DNA of 64,000 nt, taken from positions 930,001 to 994,000 of the forward strand of contig CAVOPT010000004.1 in assembly GCA_963698165.1 (NCBI GenBank), given 5' to 3'. Under the pieces are notes generated by a model that saw only the letters and a list, made by a program, of their open reading frames with translations, did not search any database and was not told the DNA's origin. Origin of the DNA: JAAYUJ01 sp963698165. GTDB taxonomy: Bacteria; Desulfobacterota; Syntrophobacteria; Syntrophobacterales; Syntrophobacteraceae. A program made the position numbers and the translations under genes. Each line of letters starts with the position of its first letter. The first letter of the stretch is position 1. Below are positions 17,393 through 26,160 of the stretch, piece by piece.

Positions 17393-18301
17393 TTGAGTCT
17401 TTTCATGGTTGATGAGCATATCAACATGGTCCTCGAGGACTTGTGTGGAAGAAAGCTCGAGGATGGTGGTTTTGCGGCGTCTCCCGGAGGAGAGTATCGC
17501 CCGGATGCGACGGCCTGGGCAATACTGGCCCTCGCATTGACTGAGACAAAACCGGAGCTTGTCGAAAAGGCTCGATCAAGACTCGCCGCCGATCAGCTCA
17601 AAGATGGCCGGCTGAGCATTTCTCCCGATCATCCTGAAGCCTACTGGCCAACCGCTCTGGCAATCCTTGCCTGGCAGGATGGATCACCACCGGATCGCGA
17701 GGCGCAGGCGCGCGCCGTTCGCTTTCTGATCGAACACAGTGGACTGCACTGGCAGAAAAAACCCAATGGGCCCGTCGGGCACGACACGGCCATCCGGGGC
17801 TGGCCATGGGTCGACATGACACACTCATGGGTCGAGCCCACCTCCCTTGCGGTCATGGCCTTAACCGTTGCCGGACATGGGGGGCACGAACGGGTTCAGG
17901 AGGCTCTGCTCATGCTCATGGACCGCCAGTTGCCCGGAGGCGGTTGGAACTACGGGAACACTCTGATTTTCGGGAAGGAGCTCCTCCCCATGGCCGATGC
18001 CACGGGAATGGCTCTCAATGCTTTATCGGGGCGGACTTCGCGAGAATCCATCGCTGCGAGTCTCGAGTACCTCAGGAAGGAAACCAGGCGATTGCGGACT
18101 CCACTCTCGCTGGGGTGGGGATTGCTCGGCCTCGGAGCATGGGGAGAACGCCCGGAAGATTCACAGGTGTGGGTGATGGAAACGCTGAAGAAGCAAGACA
18201 CGTTTGGCCCTTTCGACACTTCGTTGCTGAGCCTCCTTTTGATTGCTTTCTCGGCAAACAGGGGACTTGTTGGGATCTTGGCCGGACGCGGAGAGCAGTA
18301 G
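17393..18301 (+). CDS. Prenyltransferase/squalene-oxidase-repeat (terpenoid cyclase-like) protein
   Basis: 302 residues. Repeated alpha/alpha-toroid motifs are visible (DATAWAILALALTE, PTALAILAW, VEPTSLAVMAL, DATGMALNALSG, TSLLSLLLIAF) along with the QW-like LPGGGWNYGN, as in the squalene-hopene cyclase and prenyltransferase-beta superfamily. It is half the length of a real cyclase (~630) and no DXDD motif was seen, so enzymatic cyclisation is doubtful; a binding or lipid-related role is possible. The start is uncertain: TTG at 17393 or ATG at 17405, neither with a strong ribosome site. The DUF362 gene starts on the base after its stop, so they form a tight two-gene unit. Confidence 0.72.
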   Translation: MSLFMVDEHINMVLEDLCGRKLEDGGFAASPGGEYRPDATAWAILALALTETKPELVEKARSRLAADQLKDGRLSISPDHPEAYWPTALAILAWQDGSPPDREAQARAVRFLIEHSGLHWQKKPNGPVGHDTAIRGWPWVDMTHSWVEPTSLAVMALTVAGHGGHERVQEALLMLMDRQLPGGGWNYGNTLIFGKELLPMADATGMALNALSGRTSRESIAASLEYLRKETRRLRTPLSLGWGLLGLGAWGERPEDSQVWVMETLKKQDTFGPFDTSLLSLLLIAFSANRGLVGILAGRGEQ

Positions 18302-19387
18302 ATGTGGGGACACAAGTTGCTGACCGGCAATAGAGGCATTTCCCGCAGAGACTTCCTCCTGGGCCTGATCCTTGGCGGAACCCTGGCCCTCAACGGGGCC
18401 TGGCTCTTGCGGAGGTTCACGGAAAGGGGGCTGAGAGCAGATACATTCATTGCAAGGGCAGCAACCTACGATGTCGACATGGCCTCAATCATTCTCTCCG
18501 GCTTGCGTGAGTTGGGAGTCACGGAAAAGGAGATCCTCGGCAAGCGAATCCTGCTTAAGCCCAATCTTGTAGAACCCCGCCGGGGTGGCACCCACATCAA
18601 TACCCATCCACTGGTCGTCCGGGGCGCAATAGAGGCCTTCCTTCACTTGGGCGCCGCACGCATTGTGGTGGCAGAGGGAGCCGGACACTGCCGTGACTCC
18701 ATACTTGTCTTGGAAGAATCAGGGTTTGCGGATATTCTCCATGAAGACGGGGTCCCTTTTGTAGACCTGAATTATGATTCGGTCTACACGGTTGCGAATG
18801 CGGGCGGTCGCACCCGCCTCAAGACTCTGACTTTTCCCAACTCGCTGCGCCAGGTTGACTGGGTCGTCTCCATGCCCAAGATGAAGACGCACCATTGGAC
18901 AGGTGTCACACTGTCCATGAAGAATCTCTTCGGACTCATGCCGGGAGCGTTCTATGGATGGCCCAAGAACGTTTTGCATCATCACGGAATTGAAAACTCC
19001 ATACTCGACATCAACGCCTCTTTCCGGCCACACCTGGCCATTGTCGACGGCATAGTGGGGATGGAAGGAGACGGCCCCATCATGGGGAAGCCTCGACATG
19101 CGGAGGTGCTTGTAATGGGTGCCAACCTGCCGGCGGTGGATGCCACCTGTGCCCGCATCATGGGAGTCGACCCCCACGGGATCGATCACCTTGCAGGCGC
19201 TTCGGGGCGGCTCGGACCCATTCGCGAGGCGAACATCTCTCAGCGTGGCGAGTTGATCGCTTCGGTGCGAACCCATTTCGAGCTGCTCGAGAAGATCCCC
19301 GCCCACAGGGGGATCCAGATTGTAGTGGTGCCTCAAAAAGTCATATATGACGGCCTAGGTCGGTTGAGTTTCTTCGTAATTGTATGA
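18302..19387 (+). CDS. DUF362 family protein with twin-arginine signal
   Basis: 361 residues. The N-terminus has a Tat-type motif SRRDFLLG followed by a hydrophobic stretch (LILGGTLALNGAWLL), pointing to export in folded form. The body matches DUF362: LLKPNLVEP, VVAEGAGHCRD, VSMPKMKTHHWTGVTLSMKN and HLAIVDGIVGMEGDGPI. DUF362 proteins often carry or accompany [4Fe-4S] ferredoxin domains, but no Cys cluster is seen here. The molecular function of the family is unclear. It is directly abutted to the cyclase-like gene. The last ~12 residues (GLGRLSFFVIV) are atypically hydrophobic and lie where base composition shifts toward A/T. Confidence 0.82.
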   Translation: MWGHKLLTGNRGISRRDFLLGLILGGTLALNGAWLLRRFTERGLRADTFIARAATYDVDMASIILSGLRELGVTEKEILGKRILLKPNLVEPRRGGTHINTHPLVVRGAIEAFLHLGAARIVVAEGAGHCRDSILVLEESGFADILHEDGVPFVDLNYDSVYTVANAGGRTRLKTLTFPNSLRQVDWVVSMPKMKTHHWTGVTLSMKNLFGLMPGAFYGWPKNVLHHHGIENSILDINASFRPHLAIVDGIVGMEGDGPIMGKPRHAEVLVMGANLPAVDATCARIMGVDPHGIDHLAGASGRLGPIREANISQRGELIASVRTHFELLEKIPAHRGIQIVVVPQKVIYDGLGRLSFFVIV

Positions 19388-19447
19388 AGGGAACCTTACT
19401 TCCAACATGAATTATAGTTCCTTAAAAATTCTTGAGCTGAATCTTCA

Positions 19448-21085
19448 ATGAGAGCAGATGTTGTCAAACTTGAACATGGGGATTTTATATCTGCTGCTAT
19501 TTTGGCAGGGATTATATTGATTGCTGGCTTCTGCCAAATGGTTATCGGAGTCTGTGGTGTTTATCATGATGATGGGATTTATGTGATCACCGCCAAAGCA
19601 ATTGCCGCTGGTCACGGGTACCGTCTTATCGATCTGCCCAACACTCCGGCCCAGACCAAGTATCCGTTTCTTTATCCACTGGTTTTGAGTGTCATATGGA
19701 AGCTGTGGCCTGTCTTTCCGGAAAACCTTCTTGCCATGCAGGGGCTGTCTCTATTGACGGGCGGGGCGGCCGTTGCAGTCATGTATCTGTATCTGGTGCG
19801 GTTCAGCTACTTTTCACGAAGCATCGCCTTAGCTGCTGGGCTTCTGTGTGGCACATGTTATTCATTCTTATGCCTAACGGGCCTGACCATGTCTGAGATG
19901 CCTTTCGCCCTGGCCCTTGCCTTATCGCTTTGGGCGTTGGACAATCAAGTCAGAGCATCCTCCAGTTCTCGAGTGAGCCAGTTTTTCTTGGGGAACGTGG
20001 CAGCAGTGCCATTCCTTTGCCGGTCAGTTGGCTTGGCTCTACTGCCAGCAGGGCTTTTAGTTCTCCACTGGTCATCTCGTCCTATACGCTGGGTCGTCTT
20101 GGGAGCCACGATTGCTCTATCCACATGGGGGTTTTGGATAGTGGTGAACTTGGAAGGGGGCAATCAAATTAATGGTCCACTCATGTATTATACAGATTAT
20201 TTTGGTTGGTGGTCATCTCATGGACTCCCCACAATCGGGCGCGTGTTGATGCTGAACATGCTCATGTTGGTCATACACACCATCCTAATGGCTGGACAAG
20301 GATTAACAGATTTCTTATATTCATTAGATCTTTCAACATTGCTGATAATGCCTTGCCTGACGTTGTTCGTAACAACTTCGATTTATCTGTGGAGGCAGCT
20401 TCGCGAGCGAATATTGCTGCCGTGGTTTCTGATCAGTTATCTGGTAATCGTGTGCTTATGGCCATGGCCGCCGGCCCGCTTTCTCATCCCGGTTCTGCCT
20501 TTCCTTTTTGCCTACTTAATAGGTGGTGTGTGGATGGTGCTGAAACGATTTGTATTATTCCAACGCCACAATCAGTTTGGAGTTGCTGCATTGAGCGTTC
20601 TCATAGCCTTCAACTTAATCTCTATATACCAGGGCAGTATTGCCAATCGCAGCGGGCACTATCCGCGCCTCAGTCCTACCAGCGTTCAGGTATCCTGGAC
20701 CGATTATGAAGATCTTTTCACGTGGCTGAAGGAACACAGCAAGCCCGAAGATTCCATAGCATCCGCTCTTGATACGATGACCTACCTCTACACAGGCCGA
20801 CGGGCCTTCCGTCCGTACGTCTGTTCTCCCCTCTCCCTCTTCTATGGGGGAGAAGAACCACCCGTGGGCACGATAAACGATCTGTCGCGGAATTTGGAAT
20901 CGGGGAAAGCACGATATCTGGTCCAGACTCCCATGCCGGGGTTTCAGGAGGAAAGGCCCTTTCATGAACTGTTGTGCCAACTTATTGAGAATCAGCCCGC
21001 ACTTCTGAAGCCTGTATATGTAGGAAAGGATGAGCGATTCAGGGTTTTCGAAGTCAAGTCAAGTAACGGCGTGGCAGGCCGATAA
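19448..21085 (+). CDS. ArnT/PMT-like membrane glycosyltransferase
   Basis: 545 residues with about ten to twelve hydrophobic segments. The N-terminal first loop carries an acidic pair (YHDDGIYVITAKAIAAGHGYR region) followed by QTKYPFLYPL, typical of GT83/GT39 polyprenyl-phosphate-sugar transferases such as ArnT. The C-terminal ~120 residues form a soluble periplasmic domain (FTWLKEHSKPEDSIAS, FRPYVCSPLSLFYGGEE). Such enzymes transfer a sugar from an undecaprenyl-phosphate donor to lipid A, protein or glycan outside the membrane. Base composition here is lower in G+C than in the flanking operons, which hints at transfer. A GtrA-like flippase gene lies downstream at 22855. Confidence 0.8.
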   Translation: MRADVVKLEHGDFISAAILAGIILIAGFCQMVIGVCGVYHDDGIYVITAKAIAAGHGYRLIDLPNTPAQTKYPFLYPLVLSVIWKLWPVFPENLLAMQGLSLLTGGAAVAVMYLYLVRFSYFSRSIALAAGLLCGTCYSFLCLTGLTMSEMPFALALALSLWALDNQVRASSSSRVSQFFLGNVAAVPFLCRSVGLALLPAGLLVLHWSSRPIRWVVLGATIALSTWGFWIVVNLEGGNQINGPLMYYTDYFGWWSSHGLPTIGRVLMLNMLMLVIHTILMAGQGLTDFLYSLDLSTLLIMPCLTLFVTTSIYLWRQLRERILLPWFLISYLVIVCLWPWPPARFLIPVLPFLFAYLIGGVWMVLKRFVLFQRHNQFGVAALSVLIAFNLISIYQGSIANRSGHYPRLSPTSVQVSWTDYEDLFTWLKEHSKPEDSIASALDTMTYLYTGRRAFRPYVCSPLSLFYGGEEPPVGTINDLSRNLESGKARYLVQTPMPGFQEERPFHELLCQLIENQPALLKPVYVGKDERFRVFEVKSSNGVAGR

Positions 21086-21227
21086 ATTTCTGGTGTTTAC
21101 CCCTGCATACAGGGTCATGATTGCACAGGCAGAATCAAAGGAAAGGCTGGACCAATTTGCCTGGAATTGCCTCATTTCAGCTGCCGGATCTTGCAGATTG
21201 GAATCAACTGCGGTCTGGCGTGATGAT

Positions 21228-21246
21228 CTTTGTGCCTTTGCGGTGA
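21228..21246. repeat. Half-copy of the CACCGCAGAG palindromic repeat
   Basis: Only the right arm remains (CTTTGTGCCTTTGCGGTGA), upstream of the disrupted membrane-protein gene at 21315. No matching left arm was found, so this is a remnant. Confidence 0.55.
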
Positions 21247-21314
21247 CCCTTTACTCTGGTGAGACTGCGGTGAGTTAGATGGCTATGCAATACGTACTGC
21301 GCACCGGATAGAAA

Positions 21315-21629
21315 ATGGGACAAAGGCGACAGAATCCTTGTGTCCCTGCTTATACTGATCCCCTGTGCACTGCGATTGTGGATTCAATCCCCCTCGATAA
21401 TGATACGTTCTTTCTGCTCTCCCACGGCAGGTACGTATTCCAGCACGGGCTGCCCACCGTCGAGCCTTTCACCTTTCATGAAGGCCTTCGCTTCGTGATG
21501 CAGCAATGGTTGAGTGCATCCATATTCTTCTTTATCTATAATCTCTTTGATTACAATGGACTTTACATATTAACATATATTTATTACGTATTATATGGAT
21601 ATTTTACATATAAGTTGTGCTATGCTTAA
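21315..21629 (+). pseudogene. N-terminal fragment of a frameshifted multi-pass membrane protein
   Basis: 104 residues. The stretch DNDTFFLLSHGRYVFQHG ... PTVEPFTF ... MQQWLSASIFFFIYNL matches the first periplasmic loop of a large family of uncharacterised PMT-like multi-pass proteins (the GRxxxxHG and W/QQW pattern is recognised; it is not a named gene). The frame stops at 21629 just where the next hydrophobic segment should continue, and the frame opening at 21617 carries on. Upstream of ~21380 the +1 frame encodes a good first membrane helix (ILVSLLILIPCALRLW), whereas the annotated frame gives none there, so a second frameshift near 21380 is likely. Either the gene is broken or there are sequence errors. 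Confidence 0.6.
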
Positions 21630-22771
21630 TTAGCAATGACAACTTGCCAATATCTACAACCATATCGCTTACCGTATGTGTGGGTATGGGTTTTTTTGTC
21701 CTATTAAGGCCATGGCTATTTTCCATATTAATTTTTATTATTCAAATATATTGCTTAGAACTTTACATAAGCAAATCCAGAATTTACTATTTAATATACC
21801 TGCCATTGCTTTCATTACTTCTAATTAACTTGCACGCTGCAGTATGGCCAGTTTTTTTTATCCTTTTGATTCCATATTTTCTTGATGGCTTTAATATTAA
21901 GAGTGGACTTATTACAACTCATGGATACAGTTTGTTTCCAATTATATTATTTAGTTTTTTGGCAGCTCTCTCTGCTTTTATAAATCCTTATTCTATTGAT
22001 GCACTTGTGTATTTTTATAATTCATATGGAAATAAATACATAAAAGATTATATTCTTGAAATGCAAAGCCCATCTTTTCAAGATCTTAAGGGCTTTATTG
22101 TATTTTGCATGTATATTTTTGTAGTATTGGCATATTCTTTTTATAAAGCTGGAACCACTAGGATTAGATATATATTAATTACCCTGGTGACTGGTTATAT
22201 GGGACTGTCATCTATCAGAAACATTCAGTACTTCCTTGTTTCATTTTCATTTTTGGCATACTACTATCGTGATTTTGACATACTTAAAGCAACTAGTTCC
22301 TATAAACAAAAAGCTGATGTATATACTTATTTAAAATTATTTTTTTTGTTTTTAATATATTGTCTCATTATATTTAAGGCACCAAGGCATACTGAAAAAA
22401 CTTTTTATCAAAACTTACTTCCTTTGGACGCTGCAAATTATATACTTAATAATCTTGATGCTGACAATCTAAGGTTATTCAACGATTATGATGTCGGTTC
22501 ATTCCTTGAATTCAAGGGAATTAAGACCTTTATTGATCCTAGGGCTGAAGTGTTTCTCAAATCTAATAATAAGAAGGATGATATACTCAACGACTATTTT
22601 GAAGTTCTCATAGGAAAAACATACTATGTCGACTTCATAAGGAAGTACGGATTCAGCCATTTCCTGGCTGTGCGAGGCTCCTTGATGGACACCTATTTAT
22701 CCAGGGACAGCAACATTCTTCTCTTATACGAGGACAAAGGATATAGAGTCTTCGCACAAAAGAGCAAGTAG
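21617..22771 (+). pseudogene. C-terminal part of the frameshifted multi-pass membrane protein, AT-rich
   Basis: 384 residues, opening at a GTG inside the end of the previous frame (13-base overlap, -1 relative frame). About eight hydrophobic segments are followed by a soluble C-terminal domain (LRLFNDYDVGSFLEFKG, KTFIDPRAEVF, RKYGFSHFLAV), a typical tail of PMT-like proteins of unknown function. Codon use is extremely A/T-rich (poly-T/A runs, ATA and TTA codons) from ~21525 to ~22640, unlike anything else in the window, while the last 130 bases return to normal G+C. Translational coupling of two real subunits is possible but less likely than one broken gene. Confidence 0.6.
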
Positions 22772-22854
22772 AGGCGCCTGCCCTCCAAAGTATCGCTCAA
22801 CCAGGGGGGAGTGGTGAACCATGGCCTCAAATTCGCATCTGTCCTGGGGGTCGT

Positions 22855-23301
22855 ATGCCTGGCAAGGATACGCTGGTGGACATTCTGGTCAAGCACGACA
22901 GCCAGAATGTCATGGTTCAGCTTTTCAGATACACGTTCGTGGGAGGAACAGCGTTTCTTCTGGATTTTTCGGCGCTTTTCCTCCTCACCCGGTATCTTGG
23001 CGTCCATTATCTGATATCGGCGGGGCTCGCTTTCACCCTTGGCCTTGCTACCAACTACGTTCTGAGCATCACCTGGGTTTTCAGTGTCCACAGACTTGCC
23101 AACAGGGCTGTTGAATTCGGCATATTTGCCTTGATCGGGGTTGTCGGCCTTGCGTTGAACGAAATCTTCATGTGGTTTTTTACGGAAAAGGTCGAACTCC
23201 ATTATCTCGTCTCCAAGATCGCATCGACCTTCTTCGTCTATCTGTGGAATTTCTTCGCGAGACGATTCTTACTGTTTCAAGAGCGACGCGCATATGAATG
23301 A
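22855..23301 (+). CDS. GtrA-like membrane protein
   Basis: 148 residues with four membrane helices, beginning at FRYTFVGGTAFLLDFSALFLL and including GLATNYVLSITWVF and FFARRFLLF, the GtrA family pattern. GtrA proteins are thought to flip undecaprenyl-phosphate-linked sugars across the inner membrane for polymer or O-antigen glucosylation. The ATG at 22855 follows GGGGG. It overlaps the FAD oxidoreductase gene by eight bases, so the two are co-translated. With the ArnT-like gene at 19448 it fits an envelope-glycan pathway. Confidence 0.85.
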   Translation: MPGKDTLVDILVKHDSQNVMVQLFRYTFVGGTAFLLDFSALFLLTRYLGVHYLISAGLAFTLGLATNYVLSITWVFSVHRLANRAVEFGIFALIGVVGLALNEIFMWFFTEKVELHYLVSKIASTFFVYLWNFFARRFLLFQERRAYE

Positions 23302-24874
23302 GAAGACTGCCGTGATCATCGGGGCCGGTCCCGCCGGGCTCACTGCGGCGTATGAACTGATCGAAAGGACACACGTCAAGCCCATCATCTATGAAATGTC
23401 CGATGATGTAGGAGGCATATCGAGAACAGTAAATTACAAGGGGAACAGGATAGATATTGGCGGTCATCGGTTCTTTTCCAAGTCCGACAGGGTCATGAAG
23501 TGGTGGCTCAAGATCCTTCCCTTGCAGGGTTCTCCGGCAAGAGATGATCTGGCGCTCCCCGGTTCCGGCCCCTTTAGCGCGGACCTCCATGGGCCGGACC
23601 CGGAACTGGAGGACAGGGTCATGCTGGTCCGTCGGCGTCTTTCGAGAATCTATTTCTTGAGAAGGTTCTTTGATTACCCCATCTCCCTCAGCATAAGGAC
23701 AGTCCTCAATCTTGGTTTGCTGAGAGCGACAAGGATAACCCTTGATTATCTCAGGGCCAGAGCGTTCCCCATCAAGCCTGAACAGTCCCTCGAAGATTTT
23801 CTCATCAACAGGTTCGGCAGGGAGCTCTACTTGACCTTCTTCAAGGACTACACGGAAAAGGTCTGGGGTGTTCCGTGCCGCAGGATTTCTCCGGAATGGG
23901 GTGCCCAGAGAGTGAAGGGGCTTTCCATGGGTCTTGCCGTTCTTCAGGCGGCAAGGAGACTTTTCTCACAAGATTCGTCACTGGCTCAAAAGAGAACGGA
24001 AACTAGCCTCATCGAGCAGTTCCTCTACCCGAAGCTCGGTCCCGGCCAGATGTGGCAGGAAGTTGCCAAAATCATCAATGCCCGCGGTGGACGAACGGAG
24101 CTGATGCACAGGGTGACAGGACTCAGGGTCAGCGGTGACAGGGTCATGGAGGCAACCGTACGGAATGAGTCCACGGGTGAAGAAAAGGTGCAGAGAGGGG
24201 ATTACTTTTTCTCCACAATGCCGGTGAGAGAGCTCATTCAATCCATGGGAGACGGAGTCCCCCAGGAGGTTCGGCAGGTCTCGGAAGGTCTTGTCTACCG
24301 CGATTTCATCACGGTAGGTCTACTTCTCAAGCAACTCCGGGTCAGGGACGAGTCCGGGCGAAAAAGCGCCGGTACAAATAGGGTGCGGGATAACTGGATC
24401 TACGTCCAGGAGCGGGACGTCAAAATCTGCAGAATACAAATATTCAACAATTGGAGCCCTTACCTGGTCAAGGATGAAGACACTGTCTGGATTGGTCTGG
24501 AGTATTTCTGTGAGGAGGGCGACGAATTCTGGAGCAAACCGGATCAGGCCCTGATCGAATACGCCGTCGAGGAACTCGTAAAACTCGCCGTCGTCTCCCG
24601 GGAGGATGTCCTTGACGGAACCGTCATCAGGATGCCGAAAACCTACCCGGCATACCTGGGAACCTATGACCGGTTCCATGTCATAAGGGACTACGTCGAC
24701 CGGTACCAGAACCTGTTCTTGATAGGCAGAAACGGCATGCACAAGTACAACAACCAGGATCACTCCATGCTCGCGGCCATGACGGCTGTTGACAACATCG
24801 TCTCCGGCCGCACCGGAAAGGAGAATATCTGGGCTGTCAACGCAGAACGGGCTTACCATGAAGAGAAGCCTTGA
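23294..24874 (+). CDS. NAD(P)/FAD-dependent oxidoreductase, amine-oxidase/UDP-galactopyranose-mutase-like
   Basis: 526 residues. The N-terminal dinucleotide-binding motif IIGAGPAGLTAAYEL is followed by the second flavin motif GGISRTVNYKGNRIDIGGHR. Later motifs include PLxxFLINRFGRELY-type helices, the YTEKVWGVP turn and the C-terminal flavin contact NLFLIGRNGMHKYNNQDHS. This pattern is seen in FAD proteins found in O-antigen and exopolysaccharide clusters, related to protoporphyrinogen oxidase and UDP-galactopyranose mutase. It follows the GtrA gene with an eight-base overlap. The reaction (sugar mutase or oxidation of a lipid-linked intermediate) cannot be determined by eye. Confidence 0.8.
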   Translation: MNEKTAVIIGAGPAGLTAAYELIERTHVKPIIYEMSDDVGGISRTVNYKGNRIDIGGHRFFSKSDRVMKWWLKILPLQGSPARDDLALPGSGPFSADLHGPDPELEDRVMLVRRRLSRIYFLRRFFDYPISLSIRTVLNLGLLRATRITLDYLRARAFPIKPEQSLEDFLINRFGRELYLTFFKDYTEKVWGVPCRRISPEWGAQRVKGLSMGLAVLQAARRLFSQDSSLAQKRTETSLIEQFLYPKLGPGQMWQEVAKIINARGGRTELMHRVTGLRVSGDRVMEATVRNESTGEEKVQRGDYFFSTMPVRELIQSMGDGVPQEVRQVSEGLVYRDFITVGLLLKQLRVRDESGRKSAGTNRVRDNWIYVQERDVKICRIQIFNNWSPYLVKDEDTVWIGLEYFCEEGDEFWSKPDQALIEYAVEELVKLAVVSREDVLDGTVIRMPKTYPAYLGTYDRFHVIRDYVDRYQNLFLIGRNGMHKYNNQDHSMLAAMTAVDNIVSGRTGKENIWAVNAERAYHEEKP

Positions 24875-24910
24875 TCCGCCGAGGAAGGCCCTTCACCCCG
24901 GCCATCAATG

Positions 24911-25055
24911 CTGTTTGACTTAACACAATCTTTCATCCATGGTTCCCCTCCCCTTGGCGGGAGGGGCTAGGGGAGGGGGTCGATCTCATTTGCTTTTCAC
25001 CCTCCCCCAACCCCTCCCATCGAGGGAGGGGAGCCTTGGTGTCCTTAAGTCAACA
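24911..25055. repeat. Palindromic MITE-like element, copy A
   Basis: A non-coding element of ~140 bp bounded by inverted termini (CTGTTTGACTTAA ... TTAAGTCAACAG). Its interior has two GC-rich hairpins of alternating CCCCTCCC and GGGAGGGG blocks around a loop containing GATCTCATTTGCTTTTCAC. Copy B at 26161-26306 is the same element with the interior in the opposite orientation. The rest of the 24875-25308 gap holds a C-rich segment (CCCCAGCCCTCTC...ACCGGGG) that is also found after copy B, and no gene. Confidence 0.72.
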
Positions 25056-25308
25056 GTATTGGCCCCAGCCCTCTCACCCAACCGGGGACGTGGGAGCATT
25101 GAAGCATCGTTTCGGCATTAAGGGCCGAGGAGGGGGTGGAGCAGTCTAGCTCGGATGGGGAGGATGCAGCCTTCAGATATCGGGCATTGGATTGAATCTG
25201 AAGACCGGCTTTACGGCCATTGAACTCTCAACCGTCTTCAGCGGTGAACCATCTACCTTCACGTGCAAGTTTCATGACAGTCCCTCATGTCCCTTCGGGA
25301 CACCCGAA

Positions 25309-26109
25309 ATGATGAAAAGCTTTGAATCCACCGCAGAGGACGCTGAGAGCACAGAGATTCTTTTTATACGAATTGTTCTCTCAGCGATCTCAGCGTGCTC
25401 AGGAGTAAAACAACTTTTCAGAGCAGGTCTCACCCTGCTGTTCACTCTAGGTATTCTGCTTGTGCCGGCGCATGCGGGAGCGGACCTCAAATCCGCCACC
25501 GCAGCCTACGAGCGAGGGGACTACGGATTTGCCCTGCATGAATTCAGAAGGCTCGCCGAAAAAGGAAATCCAAAAGCTCAACGGATGCTTGCCGACATGT
25601 ATGAAGGAGGAGTCGGATTGCCGCGGGACTACGCTGAGGCCTTCAAATGGTACTTGCTTGCCGCCCGCAACGGAGATGTCCTCGCTCAATTCATGGTCGC
25701 TCAAATGCACTATGAGGGAAAGGGAGGTCCCAAGGATCAACAGGCCGCATTCAAGTGGTACGGGATGGCTGCTGAAAAAGGGCACGTCTATGCTCAGCAC
25801 AACCTGGGTGCCCTTTATGAGCTGGGCACCGGGGTAGCCAAGAGCAAGGCGGACGCCTTCCGATGGTATCTCAAGGCTTCCCAACGTGGACTCGGTGAAG
25901 CACAGCACAAGGTGGGCAGGCTCTATTCCACAGGGGACGGCGTGGGACAGGATCTTGTGAAGGCCTACTAATGGCTCGACCTCTCTGCTTCCGGAGGCAA
26001 TCAGCAAGCTGCAAGAGATCGCGATTCCCTCGCGGAGGGAATGAAATCCGATGAGTTGCTCCGGGCAAAGGCATTGGCGGAGAAAACAGGCGGGAAGGTA
26101 TCAAGGTAA
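25309..26109 (+). pseudogene. Broken Sel1-repeat (TPR-like) secreted protein gene
   Basis: Sel1 repeats are obvious: PKAQRMLADMYEGGVGLPRD, AFKWYLLAARNGD, AQFMVAQMHYEGKG, AFKWYGMAAEKGH, AQHNLGALYELGTG. An in-frame TAA at 25969-25971 interrupts the last repeat (...VKAY, stop, WLDLSASGGNQQAARDRD), and the same frame continues for 45 more codons to a TAA at 26107, so the stop looks like a nonsense mutation. The N-terminus is also disturbed: a palindromic repeat (25328-25405) is translated between the likely ATG at 25309 and the signal-peptide-like stretch AGLTLLFTLGILLVPAHA. Sel1 proteins usually mediate protein contacts in the periplasm. It is flanked by palindromic elements A and B. Confidence 0.7.
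25328..25405. repeat. Dispersed palindromic repeat (CACCGCAGAG family), degenerate copy inside Sel1 gene start
   Basis: The left arm CCACCGCAGAGGACGCTGAG is well preserved and the right arm (CTCAGCGATCTCAGCGTG) is degenerate. It lies inside the 5' end of the Sel1 reading frame and is translated there (STAEDAEST), as happens when such repeats insert in frame. Confidence 0.65.
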
Positions 26110-26160
26110 GCCAGGCCTGGTGCCTGAAACCGCTCGAGTCTCCCCCCGCTCTTCCTCAAT

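Noticed and set aside
24938..25042. CRISPR-like repeats
   Set aside because: The repeated GC blocks form a palindromic element with no regular spacer-repeat periodicity and no cas genes.
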